From contig OV884059.1 of the NCBI GenBank assembly GCA_930367215.1, forward strand, positions 64,699,393 to 64,763,392: a DNA stretch of 64,000 bases. Direction: 5' to 3'. Positions 32,585 to 43,030 of the stretch are shown in pieces (position 1 is the stretch's first letter; each line of letters opens with the position of its first letter). The DNA comes from Pollenia angustigena (taxonomy: Eukaryota > Arthropoda > Insecta > Diptera > Polleniidae). The translations under genes were made by a program, and so were the position numbers. The notes below the pieces were generated by a model. It ran no database searches. It saw nothing but the letters and a program-made list of their open reading frames with translations, and was not told the DNA's origin.

Positions 32585-35500
32585 ATGGCGCCCGAGCAGG
32601 GACCCGATTCCAAAACCGCAACCTGTGGTAAAACTCTAACCCAAACCACCAACGGCACTGGATCGGGCCAAGAACAAGCACAAAGCACCGAAATCATGTC
32701 TACGCCGAATACTCTACAAACGGATTCCCTGGGCTGGATATACCTACTCAGAAAAGACAAACTTATAGAAATTTGCCGACAGTACGGCATCGCCATCACA
32801 GACAGAGTCACGGTGGATCAGCTTCGGCGTCAGCTAAGCGAACTGGTGAAGTTAAAACGGCAGCGAGCGTCGTCGGAAAATCTACTGCGTGCGCTAGAAG
32901 AGGAAATCCTGGAGGAAGAAAAAAGACCACTACGCGCTTCAGTTAGCGTGGAGGTACCCCGTGCCGAGGACCGGAAAAGTCTCCCGAGCGTCCCCAGTGA
33001 CTCAGAAGTCATGGCCACCATCCGGCGGTGGGGTTTGACGTACGACGGGGGCGATCATCTGATGGAGTTCATCGAGCGCCTGGAGGAATTAGCCGAATGC
33101 TACAGCTTCGAGCGTCATCGGTTGCTATTCTCGCTACTAGAGATACTGAAGGGGAAGGCGTTACAGTGGTATCGGGTCAAAAGAGAGCAAATCCGCAGTT
33201 GGGACGACTTCAAGGAGGAAGCCAGTCGGTTCTTTTTGCCGAGACGACACCTCGCCCACCTGGAGGAAACAATCTACCATCGTAAGCAAGGCAATAGAGA
33301 GAGAGCAAAGGACTATGTCATGAGCCTCCAAGCCCTCATACGGCAGCATCCCGACCTACGGAAAGTCGACCACACTGACCGCATCTATGACGGCCTACGT
33401 TGCGAATATAAACTGTACGTCCGCCGCACCGATTTCCGCTCGCTGGACGAGCTCATGGCACTGACCGACGAGTACGAGTGGCTCCGAAAGGAAGAAGCCA
33501 AACAGGGAAGACCGCAACCCACCCACTATATTGACACCTCTACTTACCAGCGTAACACCCACTGCTGGCGTTGCAGGCAACCTGGCCATATGCGAGGAAA
33601 TTGTCCGAACCCATCAGTACGGTTCTGCTCATGGTGCGGCCAAGTAGGCAGGCTCACTCGAGAATGCTCCTGCAGGAGCGAACCCCACTCCGATGGACGG
33701 TACTACCTCAACGTCACCGTTTGTGGTACCCCCATTAGAGCATTGGTCGACACTGGGTCAACCCTGACATATCTGGGAAAGAGGATGCGCCAACTGCTGG
33801 AGTCCCATAATATCCGGCCTCGCGGTCACCAACGGAGCATCCAGTTGGCCGATGGCTCCTGTCGATCCAGTTTAAACGTCTACCCACTCATTTTGGAAAC
33901 CAGCGGAGGTACCACGCGGTTGTTGGCCTCCGCCCTTGATAGCCTGGCGGAGCCGCTAATCCTCGGCATGGATTTCCTTCGCCGCCGGCAGACCTCTTTT
34001 GTGATTGATGGGGTGGAGCTACAAACCCCCCAGACACCAGAGGCCAACCAACCGCATGCGCTGCACTCGATCACCCTTCGCGAGGAGCTGGCCCCAGAAC
34101 AAGAAACCCGATTGCATGGGATATTAACCGACGCTCGCACTGCGTTCGCAGCCATCAAGGGACCCTGTAATATGGGAGAGCACGTTATTAATATGAAACA
34201 CGATCGGCCGATTAAGCAGCGGTACTTCCCTCGCAACCCGGCTATGCAGGGGGTCATCGACAGCGAGGTAGATGAATTATTGGCAGCCGACCGTATAGAG
34301 CCATCCCACAGCCCCTACAGCTCGCCTGTTGTCCTTGTCCGAAAGAAGCAAGGAACCTGGCGAATGTGCATCGACTTCAGACAGATTAACGCCGCCGCCG
34401 AGCCCGATGCCTATCCTCTACCTCAAATCAACGCAATTCTGGACCAACTACGGGAGGCCGCATACATCTCCACCATCGACTTAAAAAACGGATACTGGCA
34501 GATACCGGTCGCTGCGGGTTCCCGCCAGTACACCGCCTTTACGGTGCCCGGCCGGGGTCTGTTTCAATGGAAAGTGATGCCGTTCGGTCTGCACTCGGCC
34601 CCGGCCACATTTCAGCGGATCTTGGACCGTATCATCGGACCCGAACTCCATCCACGGGCATTCGCTTATCTAGATGATATAATCATACTAGGTCGCACGT
34701 TTGACGAACATTTGCACATGTTGCAAACGGTTTTTGAGCGTTTACTGGCCGCTAATTTACAGGTCAACTTTGAGAAGTGCGAATTTGTCCGAACGAGTTT
34801 GAGATACTTGGGACATATCGTTTGCACGAAGGGGATACATACCGACCCCGCGAAAATTGAGGCGATCCAGAAGCTGGGGGCTCCAAAAACCATCCGGGAC
34901 CTACGACGCGTCCTGGGAATAGCGTCCTGGTATAGGCGGTTCATACCAAATTTTGCCGAACTAGCCGAACCCATGACCCGCCTCCTGAAAAAGAACATCC
35001 CGTGGAAGTGGGGAGCCGAGCAGGAAGATGCCTTCGGGACCCTGAAAACAAAACTAACCAACGCCCCGATCTTGAGCTGTCCCGACTTCGAGCGGCCATT
35101 CTTCCTGCAAACTGACGCCAGTAAGGAGGGTTTAGGAGCGGTGTTGTTCCAGCGACATAACGACCAAGAGACTGTGATCGCCTACGCGAGCCGAACCCTA
35201 ACGGACTTGGAGCGCAAATATTCGGCAACCGAGCAAGAATGTTTGGCAGTCCTATGGGGCATTCGGAAAATGCGGACATACCTGGAAGGCTACCGGTTCA
35301 CCGTCATCACGGACCACCAGTCACTCAAATGGCTACATACCATTCAGAACCCGTCTGGTCGGCTAGCAAGGTGGGCGCTGGAACTCCAGCAGTACGACTT
35401 TAGCATAGAATACAGACGTGGTAAGCTCAATATCGTGGCTGACGCCTTATCCCGGAGTCCATTACCATCCACCGAAGCTGATCCCCTAGCAACCATTGCC

Positions 35501-36718
35501 ACCACCAGGCCTGATTGGCGTAGCAAGATTGTCGCCAGGATGGAAAGCGGCGGCCACATACTTCCTGATTACCAGCTGGTGGACGGCCGATTATTCCGCC
35601 ACATCGCAAAACGATCTGCCCTCTCCAGCCTACCCGAATGGAAGCTGTGCGTACCACCAAACGACGTCAACCGGGTACTACTTGAAGTTCACGACGCAAG
35701 ACCTGCTGGCCATTTGGGGATGTACAAGACGTTACGCCGGGCGCAAGAGAAGTACTATTGGCCGGGCATGGCACGAGATGTGCAGCGGCATGTGCGGTCA
35801 TGCCCCACGTGCGGTCGATTCAAAGTCGAACAACGACGGAAAACAGGTCTTATGTATACTATGCCTTCTAGTCGCCCATGGGAAGTCGTCTGCACGGACT
35901 TTATCGGGCCGCTCCCACGATCCTCTTCCGGAAATTGTTATCTGCTAGTTTTTGTGGATAAATTTAGCAAATGGGTAGAACTGGTACCATTACGCGCTGC
36001 CACCAGCCCCGCCGTAATAAAAGCCTTGAAAGAACGAATCATCTATCGTTTCGGTTGTCCCTCGACCCTCATCTCGGACAATGGGCCGCAATTCGTTAGT
36101 CGAGCCATAAAAACGTTCCTACAGGAATGCGGTATTCAACATCGCCTAACCGCTCCTTATACCCCCCAAGAAAACCCCACCGAAAGAGTGAACCGGGTAA
36201 TAAAAACCCTGATAGCTGAAAATACTGAGGGAAATCATCGGCACTGGGACAGATTCTTAGCCGAGATCGCCTTTGCCCTCAACTCCGCCGTACATGAAAG
36301 CACGACCGCCAGTCCAGCTGAAATACTATTCGGACGGAACCTCTGCCCACCCAATACCGTCTTCAAGGAAGGGAAAGCACCATGTAACGAGGAACACGGG
36401 CACACGATACCAGGACCAGCCGAATGGCAGGGGATTGCGAAATTAATGGCAAAAGCTTCCGAAAAACAGCGAAGGTACTACAACCTCCGGAGGCGCGAGT
36501 GGCAACCCAAAATCGGTGACCAGGTGTTAAAAAGGGAACACCGATTGTCTTCCGGCGTTGATCATTTCGCTAGAAAACTCGCGCCAAAGTACTCCGGGCC
36601 CTACGAGGTCGCCAAAATCACCTCCCCGAACATTTATCTCGTTCGAGCAGCCTCGGGAAAAACCTACCAGGTTCACCTGCAGGACCTTAAAACCTATCAC
36701 AAGCGGCCGACCCAATAG
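32585..36718 (+). CDS. Gag-Pol polyprotein (Gag, protease, RT, RNase H, integrase) in one frame
   Basis: This 1377-aa protein makes particles and copies and integrates the element. The first in-frame ATG (32585) overlaps the primer site; the next is 32696. Gag ends with CX2CX4HX4C at 327-340 and a second knuckle near 348-361 whose histidine is Arg. Protease has DTGS at 389-392. RT has the catalytic YLDD at 695-698. RNase H starts at QTDAS (D844). Integrase has HDARPAGH near 1036-1043, CPTC near 1072, then D1105, D1165 and E1200. The tail has a GPYEV chromodomain-like stretch without a clear chromodomain. Gag and pol need no frameshift here, unlike many relatives. No stop or frameshift is seen. 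The frame is also open upstream into the LTR, but only non-ATG starts occur there. Confidence 0.95.
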   Translation: MAPEQGPDSKTATCGKTLTQTTNGTGSGQEQAQSTEIMSTPNTLQTDSLGWIYLLRKDKLIEICRQYGIAITDRVTVDQLRRQLSELVKLKRQRASSENLLRALEEEILEEEKRPLRASVSVEVPRAEDRKSLPSVPSDSEVMATIRRWGLTYDGGDHLMEFIERLEELAECYSFERHRLLFSLLEILKGKALQWYRVKREQIRSWDDFKEEASRFFLPRRHLAHLEETIYHRKQGNRERAKDYVMSLQALIRQHPDLRKVDHTDRIYDGLRCEYKLYVRRTDFRSLDELMALTDEYEWLRKEEAKQGRPQPTHYIDTSTYQRNTHCWRCRQPGHMRGNCPNPSVRFCSWCGQVGRLTRECSCRSEPHSDGRYYLNVTVCGTPIRALVDTGSTLTYLGKRMRQLLESHNIRPRGHQRSIQLADGSCRSSLNVYPLILETSGGTTRLLASALDSLAEPLILGMDFLRRRQTSFVIDGVELQTPQTPEANQPHALHSITLREELAPEQETRLHGILTDARTAFAAIKGPCNMGEHVINMKHDRPIKQRYFPRNPAMQGVIDSEVDELLAADRIEPSHSPYSSPVVLVRKKQGTWRMCIDFRQINAAAEPDAYPLPQINAILDQLREAAYISTIDLKNGYWQIPVAAGSRQYTAFTVPGRGLFQWKVMPFGLHSAPATFQRILDRIIGPELHPRAFAYLDDIIILGRTFDEHLHMLQTVFERLLAANLQVNFEKCEFVRTSLRYLGHIVCTKGIHTDPAKIEAIQKLGAPKTIRDLRRVLGIASWYRRFIPNFAELAEPMTRLLKKNIPWKWGAEQEDAFGTLKTKLTNAPILSCPDFERPFFLQTDASKEGLGAVLFQRHNDQETVIAYASRTLTDLERKYSATEQECLAVLWGIRKMRTYLEGYRFTVITDHQSLKWLHTIQNPSGRLARWALELQQYDFSIEYRRGKLNIVADALSRSPLPSTEADPLATIATTRPDWRSKIVARMESGGHILPDYQLVDGRLFRHIAKRSALSSLPEWKLCVPPNDVNRVLLEVHDARPAGHLGMYKTLRRAQEKYYWPGMARDVQRHVRSCPTCGRFKVEQRRKTGLMYTMPSSRPWEVVCTDFIGPLPRSSSGNCYLLVFVDKFSKWVELVPLRAATSPAVIKALKERIIYRFGCPSTLISDNGPQFVSRAIKTFLQECGIQHRLTAPYTPQENPTERVNRVIKTLIAENTEGNHRHWDRFLAEIAFALNSAVHESTTASPAEILFGRNLCPPNTVFKEGKAPCNEEHGHTIPGPAEWQGIAKLMAKASEKQRRYYNLRRREWQPKIGDQVLKREHRLSSGVDHFARKLAPKYSGPYEVAKITSPNIYLVRAASGKTYQVHLQDLKTYHKRPTQ
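32586..32603 (+). promoter_or_regulatory. Primer-binding site (tRNA-Lys type)
   Basis: TGGCGCCCGAGCAGGGAC lies one base after the LTR. It matches the complement of the insect tRNA-Lys(UUU) 3' end except for one base (G in place of A at position 11). Confidence 0.85.
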
Positions 36719-36814
36719 AAACAACAGGGAAAAAAACCCACCACCGTTCGAGCTACCACACCAGAAACCAGATTGAACATGAAAATATTCGTAATAGGTA
36801 GTTCGAAAAATTAG

Positions 36815-36848
36815 TATAAAAGGCAGCCAACTGAAGATAAACCACACA
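36815..36848 (+). promoter_or_regulatory. TATA box and initiator-like site upstream of the third ORF
   Basis: TATAAAAGG at 36815-36823 is followed by ACACAGTC at about 36844-36851. A start at A36846 or A36848 is 31-33 nt after the TATA box and about 10 nt before the ATG at 36857. Position and sequence fit a canonical Pol II core promoter internal to the retrotransposon. No experimental support. Confidence 0.55.
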
Positions 36849-36856
36849 GTCGCACC

Positions 36857-37420
36857 ATGGACAGGAAGCCAACCAGACCAGTAGCACCCGGCAAAATCAC
36901 TGAGCACCTTCGGCGTACGGCCATGCCCCGCCACGTACCGCCATTTGTACCACCTTTCGAAGCCCGACCCCGAATCCAGACGGTGGAGAAATGCCCAGTT
37001 GCTCAGTCGGGGAACCGAGAGCTGGACAAGCTGGCTCAAACGTTATGGGAGCGACGGACCCAGCAACCACTACACGCGACTCTACAGGGACCCCCACCGC
37101 TAGCACCATTGTCCTGGGGCGGGGTGGAAAAAACCCCCAAGGAAGAAACTAGCCCCACTAATACTCGAGAGGAACCACACCACCTAGAAGACGACCTGGC
37201 GAACGACATTCTAAATTTAACACCCGTCGACCTCGAGGAGCTGGAAGACGCCGATGACCCCTTTAGGGGAATAGCCATACCGCAGGACCCACAACGCAAG
37301 GTGAAGCGATGGATAATATATCCGAGGGGCAGACCCAAGGTCGAAGTAACAATAATCGGGAAACGAGCCCGATTGCGCGCTCTGGGCAAGGAAAAGATGA
37401 TTCCCCTAGGGGACCGGTAA
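36857..37420 (+). CDS. Third ORF of the LTR retrotransposon, product unknown (187 aa)
   Basis: I do not recognise this protein. It begins at an ATG 139 nt after the gag-pol stop, in the position where some gypsy elements carry env. It has no signal peptide, transmembrane segment or cysteine pattern, so it is not an envelope. The N-terminal 100 residues are rich in Pro, Arg and Gln. Residues about 113-145 are acidic (DDLANDILNLTPVDLEELED). The last 40 are basic with a KVKRWIIYPRGRPKVEVTI stretch. An acidic patch between basic ends could suit a regulatory or nucleic-acid-binding role, but that is conjecture. Its own TATA box suggests a separate mRNA. Codon use is GC-rich like gag-pol, so it belongs to the element. 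Confidence 0.7.
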   Translation: MDRKPTRPVAPGKITEHLRRTAMPRHVPPFVPPFEARPRIQTVEKCPVAQSGNRELDKLAQTLWERRTQQPLHATLQGPPPLAPLSWGGVEKTPKEETSPTNTREEPHHLEDDLANDILNLTPVDLEELEDADDPFRGIAIPQDPQRKVKRWIIYPRGRPKVEVTIIGKRARLRALGKEKMIPLGDR

Positions 37421-37756
37421 CTCAACATCCCACGATGTCCTTCCGAGGCCCCATATTTCCCTGGAATTATTTCAGTTTGGTAGTAGATTATTATTTTTTT
37501 ATTTATTATTATTGAATTGTAATATTATTGGATTGGTTTTTTTTATTTTATTATTGAATTGTAATATTATTGGATTGGTATTATTATTATTTTTTTTTAT
37601 TATCGAAAAAAAAATGGATTAGATTATTTTAGTTATTTTTGCACCAAGGCCGAGCGACAGCGCATCCCGCTCTGGTAAATGTTACCTTCGGGTAGTGCAG
37701 ACCTCCGGTCGAAACTCGCCTAGTGCACAATTTTTTTTTTATTTTTTTTATTTAAA
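37421..37756 (+). other. Untranslated region before the 3' LTR, with short tandem repeat
   Basis: A TTATTATTGAATTG / TAATATTATTGGATTGG block occurs twice (about 37507 and 37549, period 42). A GC-richer segment at 37640-37730 contains small inverted repeats such as GACCTCCGGTC and GAGCG/CGCTC. It could be structured RNA; no ORF. Confidence 0.5.
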
Positions 37757-37768
37757 GTAGGGGGGGAC
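37757..37768 (+). promoter_or_regulatory. Polypurine tract
   Basis: GTAGGGGGGGAC lies immediately before the TG of the 3' LTR, the expected plus-strand primer position. Confidence 0.8.
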
Positions 37769-39239
37769 TGTAACGTGACGTTACAAACTAGCCCTACATA
37801 TAGATTTAATAATGACATCATAAATTATAAGTAACCTAACACCTTGAATACCCTTATTATTTTACTTACTACTATGAATACCCTTACTATTTACCTACAT
37901 CACCTTTTTACCGTATAATTCTCATTTAGTTCATTTTATTTTTGAATAAATAGACAAGGTTTGCATCAGAACAAACAGAGTAGATATTGATACTAACCCC
38001 AGTATTTACTCTTCGTAGTTAGCACTTATCGTAGTTAGTCGTTTTACCCGAACACCTCGCTCTCGAATTCCGTTGGTGCCCGAGTAAACCGAATCAGTAT
38101 TTAGTCGTATATTAGCCGAACACCTCGCTCTCGAATTCCGTTGGTGTCCGAATAGTTTAATCCGTAGTTAATCGTTTTACCCGAACACCTCGCTCTCGCA
38201 TTCCGTTGGTGCCCGAGTAAACCGAACCAGTGTTTAGTCGTATATTAGCCGAACACCTCGCTCTCGCATTCCGTTGGTGTCCGAATAGTTTAATCCGTAG
38301 TTAGTCGTTTTACCCGAACACCTCGCTCTCGAATTCCGTTGGTGCCCGAGTAAACCGAACCAGTGTTTAGTCGTATATTAGCCGAACACCTCGCTCTCGA
38401 ATTCCGTTGGTGTCCGAATAGTTTAATCAGTAGTTAGTCGTTTTACCCGAACACCTCGCTCTCGAATTCCGTTGGTGCCCGAGTAAACCGAACCAGTATC
38501 TAATCGTATATTAGCCGAACACCTCGCTCTCGAATTCCGTTGGTGTCCGGATAGTTTAATCAGTAGTTAGTCGTTTTACCCGAACACCTCGCTCTCGAAT
38601 TCCGTTGGTGCCCGAGTAAACCGAATCAGTATTTAGTCGTATTAGCCGAACACCTCGCTCTCGAATTCCGTTGGTGTCCGAATAGTTTAATCCGTAGTTA
38701 ATCGTTTTACCCGAACACCTCGCTCTCGCATTCCGTTGGTGCCCGAGTAAACCGAACCAGTATTTAATCGTATATTAGCCGAACACCTCGCTCTCGAATT
38801 CCGTTGGTGTCCGAATAGTTTAACCGGTAGTTAGTAGTAACCAGTAGTTAGTCGTATACACCCGAACACCTCGCTCTCGAATTCCGTAGGTGTCCGAGTA
38901 AATCACCCCAGTAGTTTGCTACAGCCTACCTAGCCCGAAATAACCGAAGCTGTTACCAGTCTCTTTACCAGATCGTTCCCGTTTCATAGCCCGGCTCCAG
39001 TAACACCGCCTCCCAGTTCCGTAGCCGTTCCCGTCCGCAGCCGCACCGACTCATCGAGAACTGTCGTTAGTTTTAAGTATTTAGCGTAGATTAAGATTTC
39101 GTAAATAAAGCTTTGTGGAAATTTTTGTAAGCAAACATACACGAAAACATCCCGTGTTTCATTTCAAAGGAAGCAGACCTTCGACTTGACCCTGGACAGA
39201 CTGAGTCATACCTCAGCTGGGAAAGTAAACTGCGTTACA
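37769..39239 (+). repeat. 3' LTR (1471 bp)
   Basis: Same length as the 5' LTR, and I saw no difference on reading the two side by side. It carries the 13-unit array (38046-38910) and AATAAA at 39104-39109. It is followed by the target duplication ATAG. Confidence 0.95.
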
Positions 39240-39243
39240 ATAG

Positions 39244-40053
39244 TTGAATTTGTCTTTTTATTCTATAAATATGATTGCATTTACTATATAGTTTTTATCC
39301 TGTAACATTTTAAAGAGTACCATCATTCGAAAATAATCGTACGTAGTCACAATATGATTACGGTGACTATGTAAAGGTTTAACTTGGTAAGCCTTTACAT
39401 AGGTTAAGTTGACGTCAAAGTGGTTTAAAAGATTTTTTTAAACTTAGAAAATTTAATTAAAAAAACAAAACATTAATTGAGCTCCTCAAAATCCTTCAGT
39501 TAACTTTTACCTTGATATTGTTAAAACGTTAGGCGGTATGTTTATAGCTTTAAATTTAAGCAAATATATATTTCGCGAAACATTAGATTTTTCAGAGAAT
39601 ATACCATCGAATGGTATAAGCAAATAATTAATTACGTAAATTTCTTTGTTTTTTGCTTTGTAGTCAATTAATAAAACTTTGTCCGATCAATTTTAATTAC
39701 ATCAATAGTTACAAGTAACGACGTTCTATCTACGTAACAAGCTGTAAGTGGATTCTTAGTTAATTATTTATTTATATCTTCTGCCTAACTACAAGTAGGA
39801 ATGTATGTATGCGGGAACATGTGTTTCATAGCTCTTACATTCAAACTGAACCATCTTCAACACATTTCAAACATTCATAAATATTTATCACTATTGAACA
39901 CGTACTTAATTCCTCGTTTGAACTTCGATACCTGCTTATAGTTTTTGTATTGTATCTCTTGAAGTACATATTTTGTTTTTCAAATAACAAATGTCAACGG
40001 TTTCATTTACAACAACATCAAATGCGTAGAAAATAAAACAAGCAAGAAGAGAA
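39244..40053. other. Non-coding AT-rich stretch
   Basis: Right flank of the LTR element. No gene or repeat recognised. Confidence 0.45.
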
Positions 40054-40717
40054 ACAAGTTAGAGTGCTATATTCGGCTGTGCCGAATCTTTGATACCCTC
40101 CACCGACAGTTCGAATGTTTAAGGAGTAATATCTGTATGATGTTATTATTATCTTAAACTGTAACGATTTGTTATTAATTATGGTTTTAGGCGACTAAAC
40201 TGTTTTCCGGTAGTAGGGTTTATATGGGGCCTGTTTTCCCGGAGTAGTGTTTATATGGGGCTTAGGGTAAATTATGGACGGATCTTCACGAAATTTAACA
40301 GCGTGATTTCCAGTCAAACAAAACTAATTTTTGCGAAATCTTATCTCATTCCGTGCCTTTTTCCAGCATTTATGTTATTTTTTGTAACAAAATTATCAGT
40401 TTTTTTAGGTGGTGGTACCACATTTTGATTCATAGCTCTGGTCCTACTGAACCGATTTTGCTGGATTTCAATCCACAACTGCTTAGGATAACTACAACCA
40501 ATTTGGCGCCAAGTTTGTTCATTTCTTTTGAGCTGTTCGAAAGTGAGCGTGTTTTCAATAGACGGACAGACAGACGGACATGGCTAAATCGACTTAGAAT
40601 TACTCAAGGACCCAGAATATATATACTTTATGGGGTCTGAGATGAATAATAAAAAAGTTTCACACGGAATGACAAACTTAATATACCCTCTTAACAACTA
40701 ATTGTGGTGGAGGGTAT
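40054..40717 (+). mobile_element. HINE (DINE-1/mini-me-like), subfamily A, copy 1
   Basis: It starts ACAAGTTAGAGTGC, then the hairpin ATTCGGCTGTGCCGAAT, then GATACCCTCCACC. A GACGGACAGACAGACGGACA array (GTCY on the other strand) lies at about 40562-40581, followed by ATATATATACTTTATGGGG. It ends GGTGGAGGGTA. A second copy lies inverted at 50902-51670. A subterminal hairpin, a GTCY proto-microsatellite and no TIR or target duplication fit Helentron-associated DINE-1/mini-me elements. Non-autonomous. Confidence 0.7.
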
Positions 40718-41227
40718 AAAAAATCTAATAAAAATTGAAGTCACCAGAAACTTGAAGTGAAATATTAAAACGGAACAAGATAAAATGCTAAATGTATTGG
40801 ACTGTGTCGAATCTTTTATACTCTCCACTAAGAATTTCCCCACAATTTTTAGTCAAATAAAACTGATGTGCTCCAAATTTCTTGTATTCAGGTATCATGG
40901 GGGCTCTTCATGGTACTCATGCTAAACTTTGGACCGATTATTAAAAAACTCGGTAGTGAAATTTCTAGCCGTTCACAACTCAATCGAAACAAATTTCATA
41001 GCAATATTCTTATTTAAAAGTTTTTAGGCATATTAAATTGATTTTTGGGAGTTGTTTTTATGTGGGACCTGTGGTCAACAACGGACCGATTATAACAAAA
41101 TTCGACATATTAAAGTGATTTTCGGCGAGGGATTATATATAGGATCAGTTTTTTGGTGTTATTTTTAGTCATATAAGACCAATTTAGATCAAACTTCATA
41201 ATAATAACAATATTTTTTATAGTTTAA

Positions 41228-41491
41228 AGGCTACTTTACACTATTTTACTTGCTATTAATACTTGCCAAACTTAAAAATTGTGAGAGCGATGTGTAATGA
41301 AAATTTTTAGGTACTACGAAAAAAAAAAATTTACATCCCATTAGACTTCATCGCTTTTTGACATTTGTCTAAACAACAATACTTTGCATTGTGATAGTGT
41401 GAATACAAACTGTTAAATTAGGCAGTTGCAATTTGTATCTTACAAATTATTATGGAATACGTTAGACTTGCTTGATAGTGTAAAGTAGCCT
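41228..41491. mobile_element. MITE with AGGCTACTTTACACTAT ends and TAA duplication (264 bp)
   Basis: Inverted ends are AGGCTACTTTACACTAT and ATAGTGTAAAGTAGCCT. TAA lies on both sides (41225-41227 and 41492-41494). The 3-bp duplication suggests PIF/Harbinger; the family differs from 7850-8118. Non-coding. Confidence 0.72.
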
Positions 41492-41703
41492 TAAGGCGTA
41501 TTAAAGTGTTTTCCGAGAACGCTCTTTCTATGCGACACATGGCAAATTACTAACCGATCATCTTATTATTTTAATGTTTAATTTCTAGTCTAACGAAACC
41601 AAACTTTATGATTATATTATAATTTGTTAACGTTTTATATGTATTTAAGGGATTTTCGGGAACCGAGTTTACGAGGGGCTTATGACACTGTGCAAAAAAA
41701 AAA

Positions 41704-42397
41704 CAGCCTCAATAGTTGTAATGTGAAATGAAACTAGACTACTGGTTGAGCAAATCTACAAAAGGTTTTTGAAAAGTTAGTTGTAAAATTTAAAGTATTT
41801 TTTTTTTTAAATAGAACAAATAAACCCCCATAAAATGATAATATAGGGTTAATTTTTCTAAAAAAAAATGGCATAAGATGTTTTTAGCATAAATCCTAAT
41901 ATGTATACCATTTAGCTCAGAATTACTTTACACTATTTTGACGTTATCAATACTATTTATATGTTAAATAAAAACTTTTGAATTTTCCTTTTTAAGCATT
42001 TAACATACATTGCACGAACTTTTGGTTTTAAAAAACCCCCAGTTAAATTTGATGCAGAAAATATTCGTAGAACATTTTAATTCTAAAATATCTTTTTAGT
42101 AAAATTTAGTGTGAAAGTTTGTAAATAGGACAACTATGACCCCTTAAAATGAGAGTAAGAGGGTTAATATATTCTTTGAAAAGAATCGCCATACAATTCT
42201 ACTAAAGACTCTGAAACATTTTTTTTAGCTGAGAAGTATATTTAGTAGCTTTATTATATTTTTTACTTATTCCAAATGCCTTTTCAAAAACTTTAAGTAA
42301 CGAAATTTCGTAGACCCGAGCTAACTTTTCAAAATCCTTTGACAGACCTGCTCTACCAGTAGCCTAGTTTCATTTCGCATTGCAAATATTGAGGCTG
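41704..42397. mobile_element. Long-TIR MITE with CAGCCTCAATA ends (694 bp)
   Basis: Arms of about 85 bp are inverted: CAGCCTCAATAGTTGTAATG at the left and the complement of CAGCCTCAATATTTGCAATG at the right. They diverge by roughly 15 percent, so it is old. No clear target duplication because the left flank is an A-run. Non-coding. Confidence 0.68.
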
Positions 42398-43030
42398 GCA
42401 GCGATCATCATGAAAGGTGGTACATGCGAACTTATGCGAAATTTTATGACAATAACATTTCTGCATTCTGCCAACTATTTAACGCCCATTTTTTTGTTTT
42501 GCGATAAATGCATGAATAATCGATGTTTTTTAATATAGCGCCCACCTTAGTGGTCGATTCAAGAATGATTTTACAATATATCGCTTGGGTTCATCAAAAA
42601 AGTGAATAATGTTAGTCTGAATACAGTGTAAATAGAATAATTATAATATCATTCACTTAGGGAGGTTTGTTAACATTTGAATTCATGACTCAGCTCCTAC
42701 TGAACAGGCTGTGCTCAGTTTAAGAAAAGCAATTTTCCAACCAGATTTCGTTTTTCTGTTGAGTCGATTGGTAGCGAGCGTGTTTTCAACAGAAGGACTG
42801 ACAGAAGGATGTGAATAAATCGACATAGAATTGTTCACGGACCCACAATTCAAAAACCTAATGAGGTATTAAAGAAATATATCTTGGTACTTAACACGAA
42901 ATGACAAACTGCGAATACCATCATTCATTGCTTGAGCTTATGGTGGGTATAAAAACAACAACCAAATGTTGACAATATTTCGTATCGTGTGTTTGTGACA
43001 GAGTTTTAGCACTTCGTTAGTTGGTTTACA

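Larger units (their letters stand above)
31114..39239 (+). mobile_element. Complete Ty3/gypsy LTR retrotransposon (about 8.1 kb)
   Basis: Two 1471-bp LTRs flank gag-pol and a third ORF. A 4-bp target duplication, ATAG, bounds it (31110-31113 and 39240-39243). The primer site fits tRNA-Lys and a polypurine tract precedes the 3' LTR. The LTRs read as identical, so insertion is recent. The RNase H-before-integrase order and the HHCC integrase place it in Ty3/gypsy. The long LTR and lysine primer recall Osvaldo/Ulysses, but I cannot confirm that lineage. The coding region is GC-richer than the surrounding DNA, which is consistent with recent arrival. Confidence 0.95.
40775..42950 (+). mobile_element. 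Degraded HINE, subfamily A, expanded by two nested MITEs
   Basis: The left end, AACAAGATAAAATGCT then CTGTGTCGAATC and ATACTCTCCACT, matches the start of the 40054 copy with decay. The right part has a degraded GACTGACAGAAGG array near 42795 with AAATCGACATAGAATT after it, and ends TGGTGGGTATAAAA. Removing 41228-41491 and 41704-42397 brings the rest nearer to HINE length, though it stays long. Confidence 0.45.

Noticed and set aside
36527..37039. 170-codon minus-strand ORF across the gag-pol end
   Set aside because: Shadow of GC-rich coding sequence; no motif, and it spans the promoter and start of the third ORF.
36857..37420. Envelope gene of the LTR element
   Set aside because: No signal peptide, membrane span, furin-like site or cysteine-rich ectodomain.
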